Origin: Heliocidaris erythrogramma
Taxonomy: Eukaryota > Echinodermata > Echinoidea > Camarodonta > Echinometridae
Length of the DNA stretch: 64,000 nucleotides
Direction: 5' to 3'
Assembly (NCBI GenBank): GCA_025617745.1
Contig: CM046857.1
Coordinates: 24,211,761 to 24,275,760, forward strand
Under the pieces are notes generated by a model. It was not told the origin of the DNA and searched no databases. It worked only from the letters and a program-made list of their open reading frames with translations. The translations under genes were made by a program, and so were the position numbers. Shown in pieces: positions 10,580 through 23,420 of the stretch. Each line of letters opens with the position of its first letter. Position 1 is the stretch's first letter.

Positions 10580-11157
10580 TGAGGACAATAAATCGTAAAA
10601 CGATAATTCAACACTTCAAAGTCTAAGTAAATCCAAAAACATTGGCACTCTTCATGTATTAGTGAGATCCTTAGAAAGTAAAAATAAAAGAGGCAAGATT
10701 GACCGTTGAGACTCCGGGAGTGCCTGGTCAATTTAAGATCCATCCGTTTTTCCATGTTCTTTATGTTGTAAAAAAAAAAAATTTCCATGAGTATATCTTT
10801 GTTGTTTGTTTTGCCTCTGTTGGTTCTTCCCGCCACCCCCCCCCCTTTTTTTTAAATTCACTCTAGTAATCCCCTTTTTTCTAAATTGAAGTTTCAGTTT
10901 GTCTGAAAAAATATATATCAAATAATCATGATATGTCTATTTTGTGTCGCTTCATTCAAGTTTATGCAAAGATTGATATCAATGAAACTTAATTACCTTA
11001 TTACGTTCCATATAATGGAGAAACTGTTGCTGATGTGATTCTTTATTGTGCTGAGATATGTGTCTTCTTTACAATATCAAGCAATTATTTCGAGCTAACG
11101 AAGTGGGCAGCGCTGCTAAAATTCACGCTCTGCGCTATTCATTGCGTATGCACCAGG
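10580..11157. other. no recognisable feature; short poly-C run near 10838
   Basis: Nothing could be assigned. A run of C and T lies around 10836-10855. Confidence 0.4.
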
Positions 11158-11159
11158 TA

Positions 11160-12802
11160 CACTCTAAAAAATAAAGTGCTATTATTAGCACCTCAAGATT
11201 TGGAGGAAGCACCTGCAAGGGCATGCATAGGGACTGCACAAATTGTGCTAAAGTAGCGCTTTTACAAGTAATATAATTCAACACCAGTCCACGTGCTAAT
11301 TTAAACACTTTAAGTGTAAGCCTTTTACACTTCTGGTGCTATTAGACGCATGCAGCTCGCAAAATCAACACTTCTTGCATTAAATAACTCATTTCAGAGC
11401 CCCCAAAACGGCACTTCTAGTGCTAACACTTTTGCACCCAATATAGTGCTAAAGAACACACACAAACAGTATGCACAAAATCACACCTGTAGTGCTGAAA
11501 ACTCACTCTTCTATAGTCTGTTAAACAGCCCTACACTAAGGTCTAAGATTTTGTTTTTAGATTGATATGAACTGGTTGTATACATAGATGATATCGACTA
11601 AAACCATGGCATGTGGATTTAATCATCTGAGAATTACTTTAGACCAAGAAGTGGCAATTTCGGAGGTTTAATTGTTCCATTTCGGCAATCCATAATCGTG
11701 ACGAAAAAAAAAGCACACACACTGCCTTCCAAACTTCCCGGGCCCGTGCGGTCGATCGCGCCCCATGCCTGGCTGATCAACAATTTTCATGTCAACGACA
11801 ACGCGTACCGTAGACGGTTGGTCACACGCTGAAACATGGCATTTCCACTTCATTGCTTTTCATCATGTTTCATATCCACCACCACAAAAATTAATGTAAT
11901 TATCATATTATTTGATACCTTTATTCGCATAAAATTACAAAAGTTCTAAATTTAATGTCTTAAAGTTTTACTTACCACACCATGCCTATTGCACTACAGC
12001 TGCGTAATAAGCGATTTCGTATAATAGACCTGTTTACTATAAGTGATTCAAATTTTATACATACTTTTGAAACAAAGGTTGTTCTTGGCAACCTGAAAGC
12101 TTGCCAGAGGCTTGTCAGACATAGCAACAAGTAATGTATGCAAACTCGATTCCAAGTATTGTAGTTCATTCATTAATAACATGTTAATGATACCTCGTTA
12201 CTATTTGCCCATGAGCAACTATTCGCAAATGACTTTTCCCTTTTTCATTAGGATAGGCATCTTTTCAAAGAAAGATAATATGTAAGCTTGTCCGACATAG
12301 CAATCTAAAGAATTCAAACTCTATGAAAGAAAGACATCGTAGACCAGGTGACTAGAATAGCACGTCAATGAACACTTGGGAAAGCGCATTGTTTGCAAGT
12401 TGGCTATCATTTGGCAGACTGTCAAATACCAACCATCAATGAACACTTTGTTGCTTTTCAGTGGATTTAAAGAAAAGTATAATTAAATGAATATATGAAT
12501 AATCATTACACAGTGGACGCTTATCTCAGTGCATTTTAAACGAACATGCCAGTTTATGTCAAATGACCTTTATCTGCTCATGCGCAAATCCTAATTACGA
12601 AATCGCTTATTAAATTACGGGACGTTGGTCAGCACTTGAAGTGTAAAACGGGCGTCCTAACATTCAGCATTTACTTTCAGCACTCAATTTTCTGCACCTT
12701 ATCATCTCCCAGACGCAAATGGCACGTGAGGTGTTAGAAATAGCACGTCAAGTGCAAACTTCCAATTAGCACTCGTGTTTCAGCACTTCAGTTTTTATAG
12801 TG
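11160..12802. mobile_element. CAC...GTG element with AGTGCT/AGCACT motifs, TA-flanked
   Basis: The left end is CACTCTAAAAAATAAAGTGCT and the right end AGCACTTCAGTTTTTATAGTG. TA lies just outside both ends (11158-11159 and 12803-12804), consistent with a 2-bp TA duplication. The outer parts repeat AGTGCTA and AGCACT in both orientations. The closest relative in the window is 34658-35160. There is no transposase frame. Another element sits inside at about 12001-12615. Confidence 0.65.
12001..12615. mobile_element. nested element with TAATAAGCGATTTCGTA ends
   Basis: TAATAAGCGATTTCGTA starts near 12004, and its complement TACGAAATCGCTTATTA ends near 12614. Internal blocks (CTTGTCAGACATAGCAA / CTTGTCCGACATAGCAA) are repeated directly. 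A related copy, interrupted by a Harbinger-like element, lies around 51975-53190 and shares GTTCTTGnCAAC and CTGAAAGCTTGCC. Confidence 0.55.
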
Positions 12803-13200
12803 TAGTGTGTGAATCTGCGAGCTCACAGCAACATCATTGTGCATTTACAGATTTCACTCGTAGGGCAAGATCCTAGAAAATTACTACAATTTACTTATTT
12901 ATGATAGTGATACCCCAAACGAATGTTTTTTTTTTTGGGGGGGGGGGGGATGGATATGATATGCAGTCCAAATTTCTGTTTGGAACCGAAGTAATACTAT
13001 CGCTAACATTTCTTATTTTCCATGATTTTTCATATCTATATTCATTTATTTTTTCAAACTTCATGATTCCAAAAAAAAATCATGTTTAATATTATAAATC
13101 TTTCCATCGATTCCCGGCGGTGACATTTTTTCAACCTTTGCGCAACCATTATTAGTCCATGGGCCACGTAGAGTGCCCCTCCCCCCCCCCCCCCCTTAGG
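12803..13200. other. no gene; G run and C run
   Basis: A T run followed by 13 G (12937-12949) and a C run near 13183-13196 are the only notable features. Confidence 0.5.
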
Positions 13201-13204
13201 CACA

Positions 13205-14398
13205 ATAGTGATGTTTTCCTGGTAGCTAGGACCCTCGGCTATCAGACCCTGCCTGTTTTGCCATAGAGTTAGTGGTGGGTGTGGCCACCAGGGCCGTTAC
13301 AATGGCAACGCATCAAGGAAATATAGGAATTGACTAAAATACCTTATATTTCTAATTCAGAAATTTGAAAAATGACTGACAAGCATCTAAATATATGTAT
13401 TTTGAGTTTCCTGATTGATTAAAACAAAAAATCTTGGTCATTTGAAGTCACGGTCATGTCAAAAATTGGCCGTTACTATGGAAACGGTACCATAAAAAGT
13501 GCACGGATATTAAATATCTAAACTTATTAGTATAAAATAGAGAGAGAGGTGTCTACACAATCTTAGATTATATTTTTCTTTTAGCCAGGACCCTCGGTTA
13601 TCATAATTATTCTTCCTGTTTTCCAAAGATTTCATAGTGGGGGTGGCCGCTAGGGCAGTTACCATGGTAACACATAACGAAATACTGAAATTTAGAAAAT
13701 ACCGTATATTTGTCATTTAACAGCATAAAATATATGGTAAGGATATAATATATGTATTTCAAGTTGGCCCACCGATTCCAACCACAATCTGATTCATTTG
13801 AAGTCATTGGCGTGTTAAAACGGGCCGTTGATACGGAAACGGTCCCACAAAATGCTGATATTTGTGGAAAATATCTATGATTTATCAATACGAAATAGAA
13901 ACAACTGTCTGCACAATCGTGTTTTTCTGTTAGCTAGGACCCTCGGCTCGCATATTCTTCCTATTTTACATGACGTTCGTTGTGGGCGTGACCACTAGGT
14001 TTGTTACCATGGTAACATACCAAGAAATTGAATTTTAGAAAATACCATATATCTGTAATTCAATATAACAAAAACAAATTGTAACCATCTAACTATATGT
14101 ATTTTGGGGTGCATGTTTGATTGCAAGCAAAATCTGAGTCATTGGAAGTCACTGTCATGTCAAAAAATGGTTGTTGCTATAGAATCGTTATGGTGAATTA
14201 ATAAATATTGGTGAAAAATATCTGTAACTATTCAATGTACTTTATAAAGTAAGGGTCTCCACAACCTGAAATGATGTTTTTCCCTGTTAGCTAGGACCCT
14301 GGATATCATATCCTCCCTGACTGCCACAAAGTTGGATGCCGGGCGACCACTCGAACTGTTAGCATGGTAATAAGATAGGAAATAACATTCAACAACAT
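13205..14398. repeat. tandem array, ~355-bp period, part 1
   Basis: Units are marked by AGCTAGGACCCTCGGCTATC near 13224, 13585, 13935 and 14290, spacing about 350-360 bp. Each also has a GTTACCATGGTAAC-like palindrome and an AATCTGATTCATTTGAAGTC block. The fourth unit is cut by the L2-type LINE. The array resumes at 17177 and again at about 31311. Confidence 0.8.
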
Positions 14399-14404
14399 TA
14401 GTTT

Positions 14405-15175
14405 ATACGACGTTTGAGTATGTGCATATTACAAATAGTTCTTACTCTGTCAATTTCATTGTAGTATACAGACCTCCACCATCGACCATCAATGGCTTCA
14501 CAAATACAGCTGCATTTCTTAAGGAATTTGATGATTTTGTAAATGAGATATCTCTCTTTGCAGGGAAATTAATAGTACTTGGAGATTTTAATGTTCATTG
14601 GGATGATCCTTCCAAACAAGATGTTATTCAATTTTCTTCATCCACAAGTTCTGCTGGATTAGTTCAGTATGTTAAAGGTCCGACACATAATCGTGGACAT
14701 ACATTAGATTTGGTTTTTACTCGCTGTGACGAATCATTGGTGGTAGATTGTTATACTGATGACACAAGTATGTCAGATCACCATGTAGTGTGTTTCAAGT
14801 TACAATTACAAAAAAACAAGACATATGCAAACTGTATCAACCCTCCGTAACTACCGGAAGATTGACAAGAATCAATTTGTAAAATCACTCTCAGAGCTCA
14901 TTTCCCAACCTCACCCTGATGGTGTTGATGCATTTTTTGAGTGGTATGATTCTAGTATGGGTAAACTACTTGACAAATTAGCTCCTGTAAAAATTAAGAC
15001 CCGCATAGTAAAGAACAGAGTACCCTGGTACAATGACTCAATTCATATTGCTCGTCAAGAACGACGGCGAGCTGAAAGAAAGTGGCAGAAATCAAGATCC
15101 GACCCTGATCGTGAATCATTTCTGATTGCTAAGAAAGCTGTTTGTGCACTTACTGTAACTGCTAAACAATTTTAA
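14405..15175 (+). pseudogene. L2-type LINE endonuclease C-terminal half and linker
   Basis: The apurinic-type endonuclease half shows VVYRPPPS, then LIVLGDFNVHWDDP, then a DLVFTR motif and MSDHHVV, so the catalytic GDFN and SDH motifs are intact. The N-terminal endonuclease motifs are missing because of 5' truncation. The frame shifts near 14840 into the linker, which is rich in basic residues (RQERRRAERKWQKSR), and again near 15175. These breaks make the copy non-functional as a single protein. Confidence 0.8.
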
Positions 15176-15182
15176 AAACAAA

Positions 15183-16973
15183 TTGTCTTCTTGTAGCGAC
15201 AAGGATGTTTATCGAACTATTAATTCTCTTTTGAATAAGCAAAAGTCTGATCTTCCATTTTATGATTCGCCTTTTCTATTAAGCAACCAATTTTCCCAAT
15301 ATTTTGTAGATAAAATCAAGAATATAAGAGACGAACTTGATAACACACATGTTATGCCAGTTAGGTTCAAGGACAATATCTGCGAAGGGTTTAAGATACT
15401 TGAGGTCTTCCGACCTGTATCTCAAGACGAGTTAATGACTGTTATTTCAAGATGTCCCAGCAAAAGTAGTAAATTGGACCCACTCCCAACTTGGTTAGTG
15501 AAAGACTATATTGATCATCTTCTCCCAATACTAACTGAACTTGTAAATTCTTCTTTGTCATGTGGTGTCTTTCCACAGAAGGCTCACCATGAAATCATAA
15601 GACCTCTTTTGAAAAATTCATCTTTAGATAAAAACAATTTAAAGAATTATAGGCCTGTATCCAATTTATCGTTTGTTGGTAAACTTATCGAGAAAATTGC
15701 TTGCTCAAGACTGGTGGAATTAACAATGGAGATTAATAATCTTGCTGATCCACACCAGTCTGCTTATAGACCCAAAGATGGTACTGAATCTGCATTGATT
15801 AAGGTTAAAAACGATATTATGTTTTCATTGAACTCAAACAGAGTAGTTCTTGTGGTACTTGTAGATTTATCAGCAGCCTTCGATACGATTGACCACAAAA
15901 TTTTTATTTGTCGTTTGTCAAAGAGAATTGGTGTTAGGGGAACTGCGTTGAATTGGTTTCAGTCTTATCTTGATGGCTGGACAGCACAAGTCGACATAGA
16001 TGGGGAACTTTCAGATCCAACCATTTCTAGGTTTGGTTTACCCCAGGGCTCAGTTGTAGGTCCCACTGGTTTCACAGTTTATATTCTCCCAGTTGGCGAC
16101 ATCGCCCGGTACCATAATGTTTCGTATCATGTTTATGCTGATGACATTCAGTTGTATGTAGCATTTGATCCTAAAATTCCTGGGGAACTGGATAAGGCCA
16201 TGTTTTCACTACAATCTTGTATATCAGATATAAGGAACTGGCTGACAGCAAATAAGTTAAAACTCAATGATAGTAAAACTGAATTTTTCATTGCTGCATC
16301 ACCATACAATTACAAAAATTTGCCAGATTTAACACTGTCAGTTGGTGAAGTTTCTATACATCCATCGGATTCAATAAGGAATATGGGTGCCTTTTTTGAT
16401 GTTAACATGACTATGTCAGCACACATTAACAATGTTTGCCGCAGTGTGATTTTTCATTTGAGGAACATATCTAGGATTCGTAAATTTATTGATCAAACTA
16501 CTTGTCATCATGCTGTAAGGTCACTTATTCTTTCCAGACTAGACTATTGTAATGGGCTTCTTTCCTCTATACCAAAGTCTCATGTAAACCGTCTACAGCG
16601 TCTGCAGAATTGGGCTGCACGTCTTGTTTTTGAGGTTGGCAGAAGTCATTCTTCCCAACCTTTACTTCGTTCCCTTCACTGGCTGCCCATTCAAAAACGT
16701 ATCATCTTCAAATTAGTTCTTTATGTTTATAAATCTATCAATAACCAGGCTCCAGGGTACATATCTGAATGCTTAACTGTATATACACCTAGTAGAAATC
16801 TCAGATCCTCAAATCACAACCTTCAGCTCAGCTACCCAATGACCCGAAATTTGTCAGGTGATAGGACTTTCACAGTTACTGCATCTAGGCTATGGAATAA
16901 TCTCCCCTTGACCATTAGACAATCAGCATCCATAAAGACCTTTAAAAAAGCTGTGAAATCATATTTATTTTAA
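15183..16973 (+). CDS. L2-type LINE reverse transcriptase, 596-residue open frame
   Basis: This long open frame encodes the reverse transcriptase core and C-terminus that would copy LINE RNA at a nicked target. Motifs in order are the NYRPVSNLSF finger motif, LVDLSAAFDTIDH (catalytic Asp, motif A), LPQGSVVGPTGFTVY, then VYADDIQLY (catalytic YADD), then a thumb with WLTANKLKLNDSKTEF. The end has SLHWLPIQKRI, typical of L2 elements. It is open to its stop, but the endonuclease lies upstream in another frame and the first methionine is not a natural start. It may be a fairly young copy disabled by 5' truncation and two frameshifts. Confidence 0.85.
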   Translation: MSSCSDKDVYRTINSLLNKQKSDLPFYDSPFLLSNQFSQYFVDKIKNIRDELDNTHVMPVRFKDNICEGFKILEVFRPVSQDELMTVISRCPSKSSKLDPLPTWLVKDYIDHLLPILTELVNSSLSCGVFPQKAHHEIIRPLLKNSSLDKNNLKNYRPVSNLSFVGKLIEKIACSRLVELTMEINNLADPHQSAYRPKDGTESALIKVKNDIMFSLNSNRVVLVVLVDLSAAFDTIDHKIFICRLSKRIGVRGTALNWFQSYLDGWTAQVDIDGELSDPTISRFGLPQGSVVGPTGFTVYILPVGDIARYHNVSYHVYADDIQLYVAFDPKIPGELDKAMFSLQSCISDIRNWLTANKLKLNDSKTEFFIAASPYNYKNLPDLTLSVGEVSIHPSDSIRNMGAFFDVNMTMSAHINNVCRSVIFHLRNISRIRKFIDQTTCHHAVRSLILSRLDYCNGLLSSIPKSHVNRLQRLQNWAARLVFEVGRSHSSQPLLRSLHWLPIQKRIIFKLVLYVYKSINNQAPGYISECLTVYTPSRNLRSSNHNLQLSYPMTRNLSGDRTFTVTASRLWNNLPLTIRQSASIKTFKKAVKSYLF

Positions 16974-17176
16974 ATCCGCTATCAAATTTGTAACAGGTAC
17001 ATTCATTACATTTTGTCTCCATAAAACCACCTGGTAGTTCCCACATGGACGATTGAAGAGTTTTCTGATTTGTGTTTATATACAAATTATAATGTGTTCT
17101 ATAATTTAAATATTTTGTAAACGCTCCGAGCCTTATGGGAAGGACGTACTATAAATGCTTATTGTATTGTATTGTA

Positions 17177-17395
17177 ACAACGTCAAAATAATTAGTAGGC
17201 ATTACATCTATTTCAAGCAGCCCTTTTGAGTTCAATTTTTTGTGTGCTTTCAAGGTCACAGTCAGGTAAAACAATTATAATTCTTATTATCCGTTTGGTC
17301 TCAAACTGACGCTGTGAGCATCAGCCCCATTACTATGGCAACGCACCATCAAAATATTGGAAATTGTTTGAAAATGACATATATATTCTGCTTTG
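17177..17395. repeat. tandem array, part 2
   Basis: CCCCATTACTATGGCAACGC followed by a CATCAAAATATTGGAAATTG-like stretch matches the 13205-14398 units. This places the L2-type LINE inside the array. The segment ends at the tail of the minus-strand CR1-like LINE. Confidence 0.65.
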
Positions 17396-18102
17396 AATGA
17401 ATGAATGAATGAATGAATGAATGACTTTATTACCAACAACAAACAAGGTTACAATAGAGTAACAAGTTACAACATACAATAATATGACATAACTAGGTTG
17501 GTAAAAGGACCCTACAGAAATAGCAAGAAATCTAGTAGGGCGAAGGACCCTTTATACAAAATAAGTACTATAGATTGTTTGCGTATACATCAAGCTAAAT
17601 ATGATATATATAGTATGTCAAGACTTAATTGTAATCAAACAAAAAATCCTATAATTACATGTCAAGACTCAAGTGCAATCAACACAAAAAAGTTCTAATC
17701 GAAACTATTACCTACTGTACGTGTATTAAAATGAGGCTACTTCACACCTATACTAAATAATTGATGAATTAGGATATTTATAGCAGACTGAGAACTTAAA
17801 ACGGCATAAAAGAAACAAAAGTAAACAAACAAGTGGCAAATAAATATAAAAATAAAATCTACACAAAATATACATAACAAGTATTTGTTATGCATGTACT
17901 TAAAATGCTTTACAGTATTGATACTTTTCATTTCTAGGGGTAAGGCATTCCATATTTTAGACCCCATAAATGCAATTGATGTCTTACCATGTTCAGTCCT
18001 TACTTTAGGAATAAGAAACTTGTTTCCTTTTTGTCTCGTATCATAACAATTTTCAAAACACTTGAAGTATTCATACACTGAGTGTGGTAACTGTCTTCTA
18101 AT
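17396..18102 (-). mobile_element. 3' part of a CR1-like LINE (split by the Helentron array)
   Basis: On the minus strand this holds the last ~85 codons of the LINE protein, a 3' untranslated region with AATAAAG, and a (CATT)n tail at 17396-17425. It joins in frame to the RT portion at 27304 onward if the 9.2-kb insert is removed. Confidence 0.8.
17860..18102 (-). pseudogene. CR1-like LINE protein, C-terminal end
   Basis: The translation reads IRRQLPHSVYEYF, then DTRQKGNKFLIPKVRTEHGK, then GSKIWNALPLEMKS, which is the usual end of CR1-like proteins. The first residues before IRRQ come from the inserted element. The minus frame at 27304 ends FIFKL just before the insert, and FIFKL followed by IRRQ is the expected continuation. 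Confidence 0.8.
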
Positions 18103-18290
18103 TAGGTGGTCTGTCATTTATGACAGACCTCCTTTTAATTTTGTCAAGATTTTTCTTTATTAGGTGGTCTGTCATTTATGACAGACCTCCTTTTAATTTT
18201 GTCAAGATTTTCTTTATTATTAGGTGGTCTGTCATTTATGACAGACCTCCTTTTAATTTTGTCAAGATTTTCTTTATTTTTATTATTTAT
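18101..18290. repeat. ~60-bp direct repeat, three copies at the array's left end
   Basis: ATTAGGTGGTCTGTC followed by ATTTATGACAGACCTCC starts at 18101, 18159 and 18219. Each copy carries the subterminal inverted repeat plus its own short palindrome. Only the first unit has this left end; the later units begin directly after CTAG. Confidence 0.8.
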
Positions 18291-19496
18291 TTTTATAACA
18301 AATTTTTGTACCCACCAAATCTCAAAATCGGCGAGGTCAATATCATCGAGTTTCATGTCATGTATGAGGTCAATTATGGACATGGTCCATTAAGCTTTTG
18401 GAGGTCATCAGGTCATCGTGACGTCATCAAGACGCCATTTTGTAAATTTACAAGATCGATTATATCTTCATAATCGATCATCAAAAATAAACTATATTCA
18501 CATCACATAAACTTCAAATGACGAGTCATCAAGCAATGTCCTCACAGGTCATCTAGAGGTCAGGACGTGCGCGTATGCGCGCGTCAAAATTTAAAAATGC
18601 TCAAAATCACGTAGGATCAAGTCTGCACACGTTTCAGGTCATTTTGAGCATTTCAAAAATGTCCGTGCGTAAGTGTCCGCGCGCGCGTTTTACGCGCGCG
18701 CAAGTCGTAAATAACGTTAAAACACTGTTTTTTTCGATTGATTTGCAATCTTGACACATTTCTTCATCATTTCCATCAACTTGGAATCAATTTCAATCAA
18801 TAATAAGGTCGTACGGGCGCGTCAAACTTCAAAATCCGTGCGCGCATCTATGGCGAAAATAACGTAAAAACGTGCAAAAACATGCCTCTACAAAATTAAC
18901 TCTAGCTCTTTAAATAGTCCATAAATCCCCCAATTTTTTGTCATCATCAGGTAGGGTATGAATCATAGATATGATTTCATGTATCATTTGACCCTTATAA
19001 ACATTATGACGTCATCAAAATGGCACCAGAAATCCAAATTTCTATTTTTCATGTTTTGACGTCATCACAATTATGCAAATTTGGCTCTAGATTCGTAATT
19101 ATTGGTCTTTTTTCGCCCAGATTTTGATATGTCATAGCTGAGGCAATTTCCTACAAAATCAGTCTCCACCATTTTTCATTTTGATGACGTCATCACAGTG
19201 AAATTTTCAATTAAAGACGCCATGTCAGAATTTTCCCTATTTGCGTGTTATGTCTATGGAAGATGACTTTTTTTTCGAATCATGAATCTACATGACATCG
19301 TTCTCTGAGCAGTATCTCAGTTATTTTTGGTCTATTTTCTTCCAGATTTCAATATGTTGTAGCTGAGACTATAAGCTTTTACAAATGTGGTCTCCAATTT
19401 TTGATCAGATGTCGGGATCATGCCCAATTTTTCAGTACAAAATGTGATTTGAGAATCCCGTTTTCGTTTACGTGTTATCTCTATGGGAAATATTCT

Positions 19497-19558
19497 GGTC
19501 TATCGGTAAAGCACATGACTACCATGGTCAAGGTACCTGGTTCGATCCCCGGGGCCGA
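19497..19558 (+). repeat. tRNA-like segment in Helentron unit 1 (degenerate)
   Basis: It matches the tRNA-like segments of the other units but is altered in the anticodon arm. The GGTTCGATCCCCGG B-box remains, followed by a T run. Confidence 0.5.
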
Positions 19559-21275
19559 TTTTTTTTTTGGTTTTTTTTTTGCTTCTTTTTGCCTGTCATT
19601 TTACCATCCTCTTCGACTAGTATAACATAAAAAATCACAAATCATGTAATAAACTGCCTTATTTTCCCGTATTATGTCTATTAGAAAGTAGTGTGCAGTA
19701 GTTTTGTGTACAACCCTATGGAAATTGTGATTTCCTGTCCTGTATTAGAGCTAAGGGGTTAATCTGCCAAGTATCCTGTATCATCATCATTATTATCATC
19801 ACCGTCATGATCATCATCGCTATTATATCATCGCCATCATATATCATTATAATCATCATAATCACCATTATCATCATCACCATAATCATTTTACAATGAC
19901 CGTTACACATTTTGCTACATTCCCGTCCCCAAGAAGGACCTCCATTCATGGCAATCTTGACATCCTATCTTCAGTTTAGTATTTCCCCATTATTATGATC
20001 ATCCTGATTACAATCATGATCGTACAAATTGAAGGACAGACCACCTAATTCGTCCTCATGACGAATTAAATTCTAGTTTTTATTATTTCTTCTTTTTATT
20101 ACAAATTTTTGTTCCCACCAAATCTCAAAATCGGTCAGGTCACTATCATCGAGTTTCATGTCATGTATGAGGTCAATCATGGACATGGTCAACTAAGCTT
20201 TTGAAGGTCATCAGGTCATCGTGACGTCATCAAGACGCCATTTTGTAAATTTACAAGATCGATTATATCTTCATAATCGATCATCAAAAATCAACTATAT
20301 TCATATCACATAAACTTCACATGACGGGTCATCAAGTCATGTCCTCACAGGTCATCTAGAGGTCAGCACGTGTGCGTACGCGCGCGTCAAAATTTAAAAA
20401 TGCTCAAAATCACGTAGGATCAAGTCTGCACACGTTTCAGGTCATTTTGAGCATTTCAAAAATGTCCGTGCGTAAGCGTCCGCGCGCGCGTTTTACGCGC
20501 GCGCAAGTCGTAAATAACGTTAAAACGCTGTTTTTTGGATTGATTTGCAATCCTGACACTTTTCTTCATCATTTCCATCAATAATAAGGTCGTACGGGCG
20601 CGTCAAAGTTCAAAATCGATGCGCGCATCTATGGCGAAAATAACGTAAAAACGTTCAAAAACATGCCTCTACAAAATTAACTCTAGCTCTTTAAATAGTC
20701 TATAAACCCCCCAATTTTTTTTCATCATCAGGTAGGGTATGAATCATAGATATGATTTCATGTATCATTTGACGCTTATAAACATTATGACGTCATCAAA
20801 ATGGCGCCAGAATTCAAAATTTCCATTTTTCATGTTTTGACGTCATCACATTTATGCAAATTTGGCTCTAGATTCGTAATTATTGGTCGTTTTTCGCCCA
20901 GATTTTAATATGTTGTAGCTGAGGCAATTTCCTACAAAATCAGTCACCACCATTTTCCATTTTGATGACGTCATCACAGTTAAATTTTCAATTAAAGATG
21001 CCATGTCAGAATTTTCCCTATTTGCGTGTTATGTCTATGGAAGATGATTTTTTTTCGAATCATGAATCTACATGACATTGTTCCCTGAGCTGTATCTCAG
21101 TTGTTTTTGGTCTATTTTCTTCCAGATTTTAGTATGTTATAGCTGAGACTATAAGCTTTTACAAATGTGGTCTCCAATTTTTGATCAGATGTCGGGATCA
21201 TGCCCAATTTTTCACTACAAAATGTGATTTGAGAATCCCGTTTTTCGTTTACGTGTTATCTCTATGGGAAATGTT

Positions 21276-21341
21276 TTGGTATATTGGTCAAAGCACTTGC
21301 CTCTCATTCCGGTGACCCAGGTTCGATCCCCGGTGGGTCCA
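21276..21341 (+). repeat. tRNA-like segment in Helentron unit 2
   Basis: TTGGTCAAAGCACTTGCC with CAGGTTCGATCCCCGG resembles the D, anticodon and T arms of a tRNA-Gly-like sequence (CTC at the anticodon position). The acceptor ends do not pair, so it is not a functional tRNA gene. A long T run follows, as at a pol III terminator. Confidence 0.6.
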
Positions 21342-21589
21342 TTAATTTTTTTTTTTTTTTTTTGCTTCTTTTTGCCTTTCATTTTACCATCTTATTCGAC
21401 TATTATAACATAAGCAATCACAAACAAAGTAATAAAATGTCTTATTTTGCATGTTATGTCTATTAGAAAGTAGTGTGCAGTAGTTTATGTATAACCCTAT
21501 GTTAAATCTGATTCCCTGAAGTGTATTAAAGCTATCCTCAATATCATTAGTCCAATTTGATATCACAATTTCTCAAAATGATAATGATG

Positions 21590-22010
21590 TTGATGATAAT
21601 CATGATGATGATCATGATTATCATCAACATCATTATCATCATCACTGTCACGATATTCATGATGATGACTATCCTCAACATCATTATCATCATCACTGTC
21701 ATGATATTCATGATGATGCTGATGATTATCATCAACTTCATTATCATCACTGTCATGATGATATTCATGATGATGATGATGATGATGATTATCAACATCA
21801 TTATCATCAGCACTGTCATGATGATATAATGATCATCATCATGATTATCTTCAACATCATTATCATCATCACTGTCATGATGATATTCATGATGATGATG
21901 ATGATATAATATCACCGTCATGATCATCATTGCTATTATTATTGTCATCACCATCATTATATCACCTTCATCATGATAATCATCACCATTATCATGATTG
22001 TTATCTTGCA
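21590..22010. repeat. ATC/GAT microsatellite cores of the Helentron units
   Basis: Long interrupted (ATC)n/(GAT)n tracts lie here and at the matching place in the other units (19780-19890, 23700-23815, 25680-26400 and 26950-27115). Reading frames rich in Met/Ile/His over these tracts are artefacts. Confidence 0.85.
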
Positions 22011-23420
22011 CAAATATTATCACATCTTTCAATGACCGTTCCACACATTTTCTACATTCCTGTCCTCAAGAAGCATCTCCATGCGTGGCATTCTTGACTT
22101 CCTATCTTCAGTTTAGTATTTCCCCATTATTATGATCATCCTGATTACAATGATGATCATACCAATTGAAAGACAGACCACCTAATTCGTCCTCATGACG
22201 AATTAAATTCTAGTTATTTCTTTTTATTGCAAATTCTTGTTCCCAATAAATCTCAAAATCGGCCAGGTCAATATCATCGAGTTTCATGTCATGTATGAGG
22301 TCAATCATGGACATGGTCCATTAAGCTTTTGGAGGTCATCAGGTCATCGTGACGTCATCAAGACGCCATTTTGTAAATTTACAAGATTGATTATATCTTC
22401 ATAATCGATAATCAAATATCAACTATATTCACATCACATAAACTTCACATGACGGGTCATCAAGTCATGTCCTCACAGGTCATCTAGAGGTCAGGACGTG
22501 CGCGTACGCGCGCGTCAAAATTTAAAAATGCTCAAAATCACGTAGGATCAAGTCTGCACACGTTTCAGGTCATTTTGAGCATTTCAAAAATGTCCGTGCG
22601 TAAGCGTCCGCGCGCGCGCTTTATGCGCGCGCAAGTCGTAAATAACGTTAAAACGCTGTTTTTTCGATTGATTTCCAATCCTGACACTTTTCTTCATCAT
22701 TTCCATCAACTTGGAATCAATTTTGATCAATAATAAGGTCGTACGGGCGCGTCAAAGTTCAAAATCCGTGCGCGCATCTATGGCGAAAATAACGTAAAAA
22801 CGTGCAAAAACATGCCTCTACAAAATTAACTCTAGCTCTTTAAATAGTACACAAACCCCCCAATTTTTTGTCATCAGGTAGGGTATGAATCACAGATTTC
22901 ATTTCATGTATCATTTGACCCTTATAAACATTATGATGTCATCAAAATGGCGCCAGAAATCAAAATTTCCATTTTTCATGTTTTGACGTCATCACATTTA
23001 TGCAAATTTGGCTCTAGATTCGTAATTATTGGTGGTTTTTCGCCCAGATTTTGATATGTTATAGCTGAGACAATTCTCTACAAGATCAGTTCCACCGTTT
23101 TCCATTTTGATGACGTAATCATATTGAAATTTTCAATTAAAAACGACATGTCAGAATTTCCCCTTTTTGCGTGTTATGTCTATGGAAGATGATTTTTTTC
23201 GAATCATGAATCTACATGACATCGTTTTCTGAGCAGTATCTCAGTTATTTTTGGTCTATTTCCTTCCAGATTTTAATATGTTGTAGCTGAGACTATAAGC
23301 TTTTATTAGTAAGCCCTCCAATTTTTGATCAGATGTCGGGATCATGCCCAGTTTTGAACTACCAAATGGGATTTGAGAATCCCGTTTTTCGTTTACGTGT
23401 TATCTCTATGGGAAATATTT

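Larger units (their letters stand above)
14399..17176 (+). mobile_element. 5'-truncated L2-type LINE inserted in the tandem array
   Basis: The element starts inside the endonuclease domain, runs through reverse transcriptase and a 3' untranslated region (about 16974-17150), and ends in a (TATTG)n tail near 17155-17175. Array sequence flanks it on both sides. 5' truncation and a short-repeat tail are typical of L2-group LINEs. Confidence 0.8.

Noticed and set aside
21276-21341. Functional tRNA-Gly genes in the Helentron-like units
   Set aside because: The 5' acceptor strand cannot pair with the 3' strand and the anticodon differs between units, so I call them tRNA-like only.
21547-22044. Met/Ile/Asp/His-rich frames on both strands
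   Set aside because: They are translations of ATC/GAT microsatellites and occur at the same place in every Helentron-like unit.
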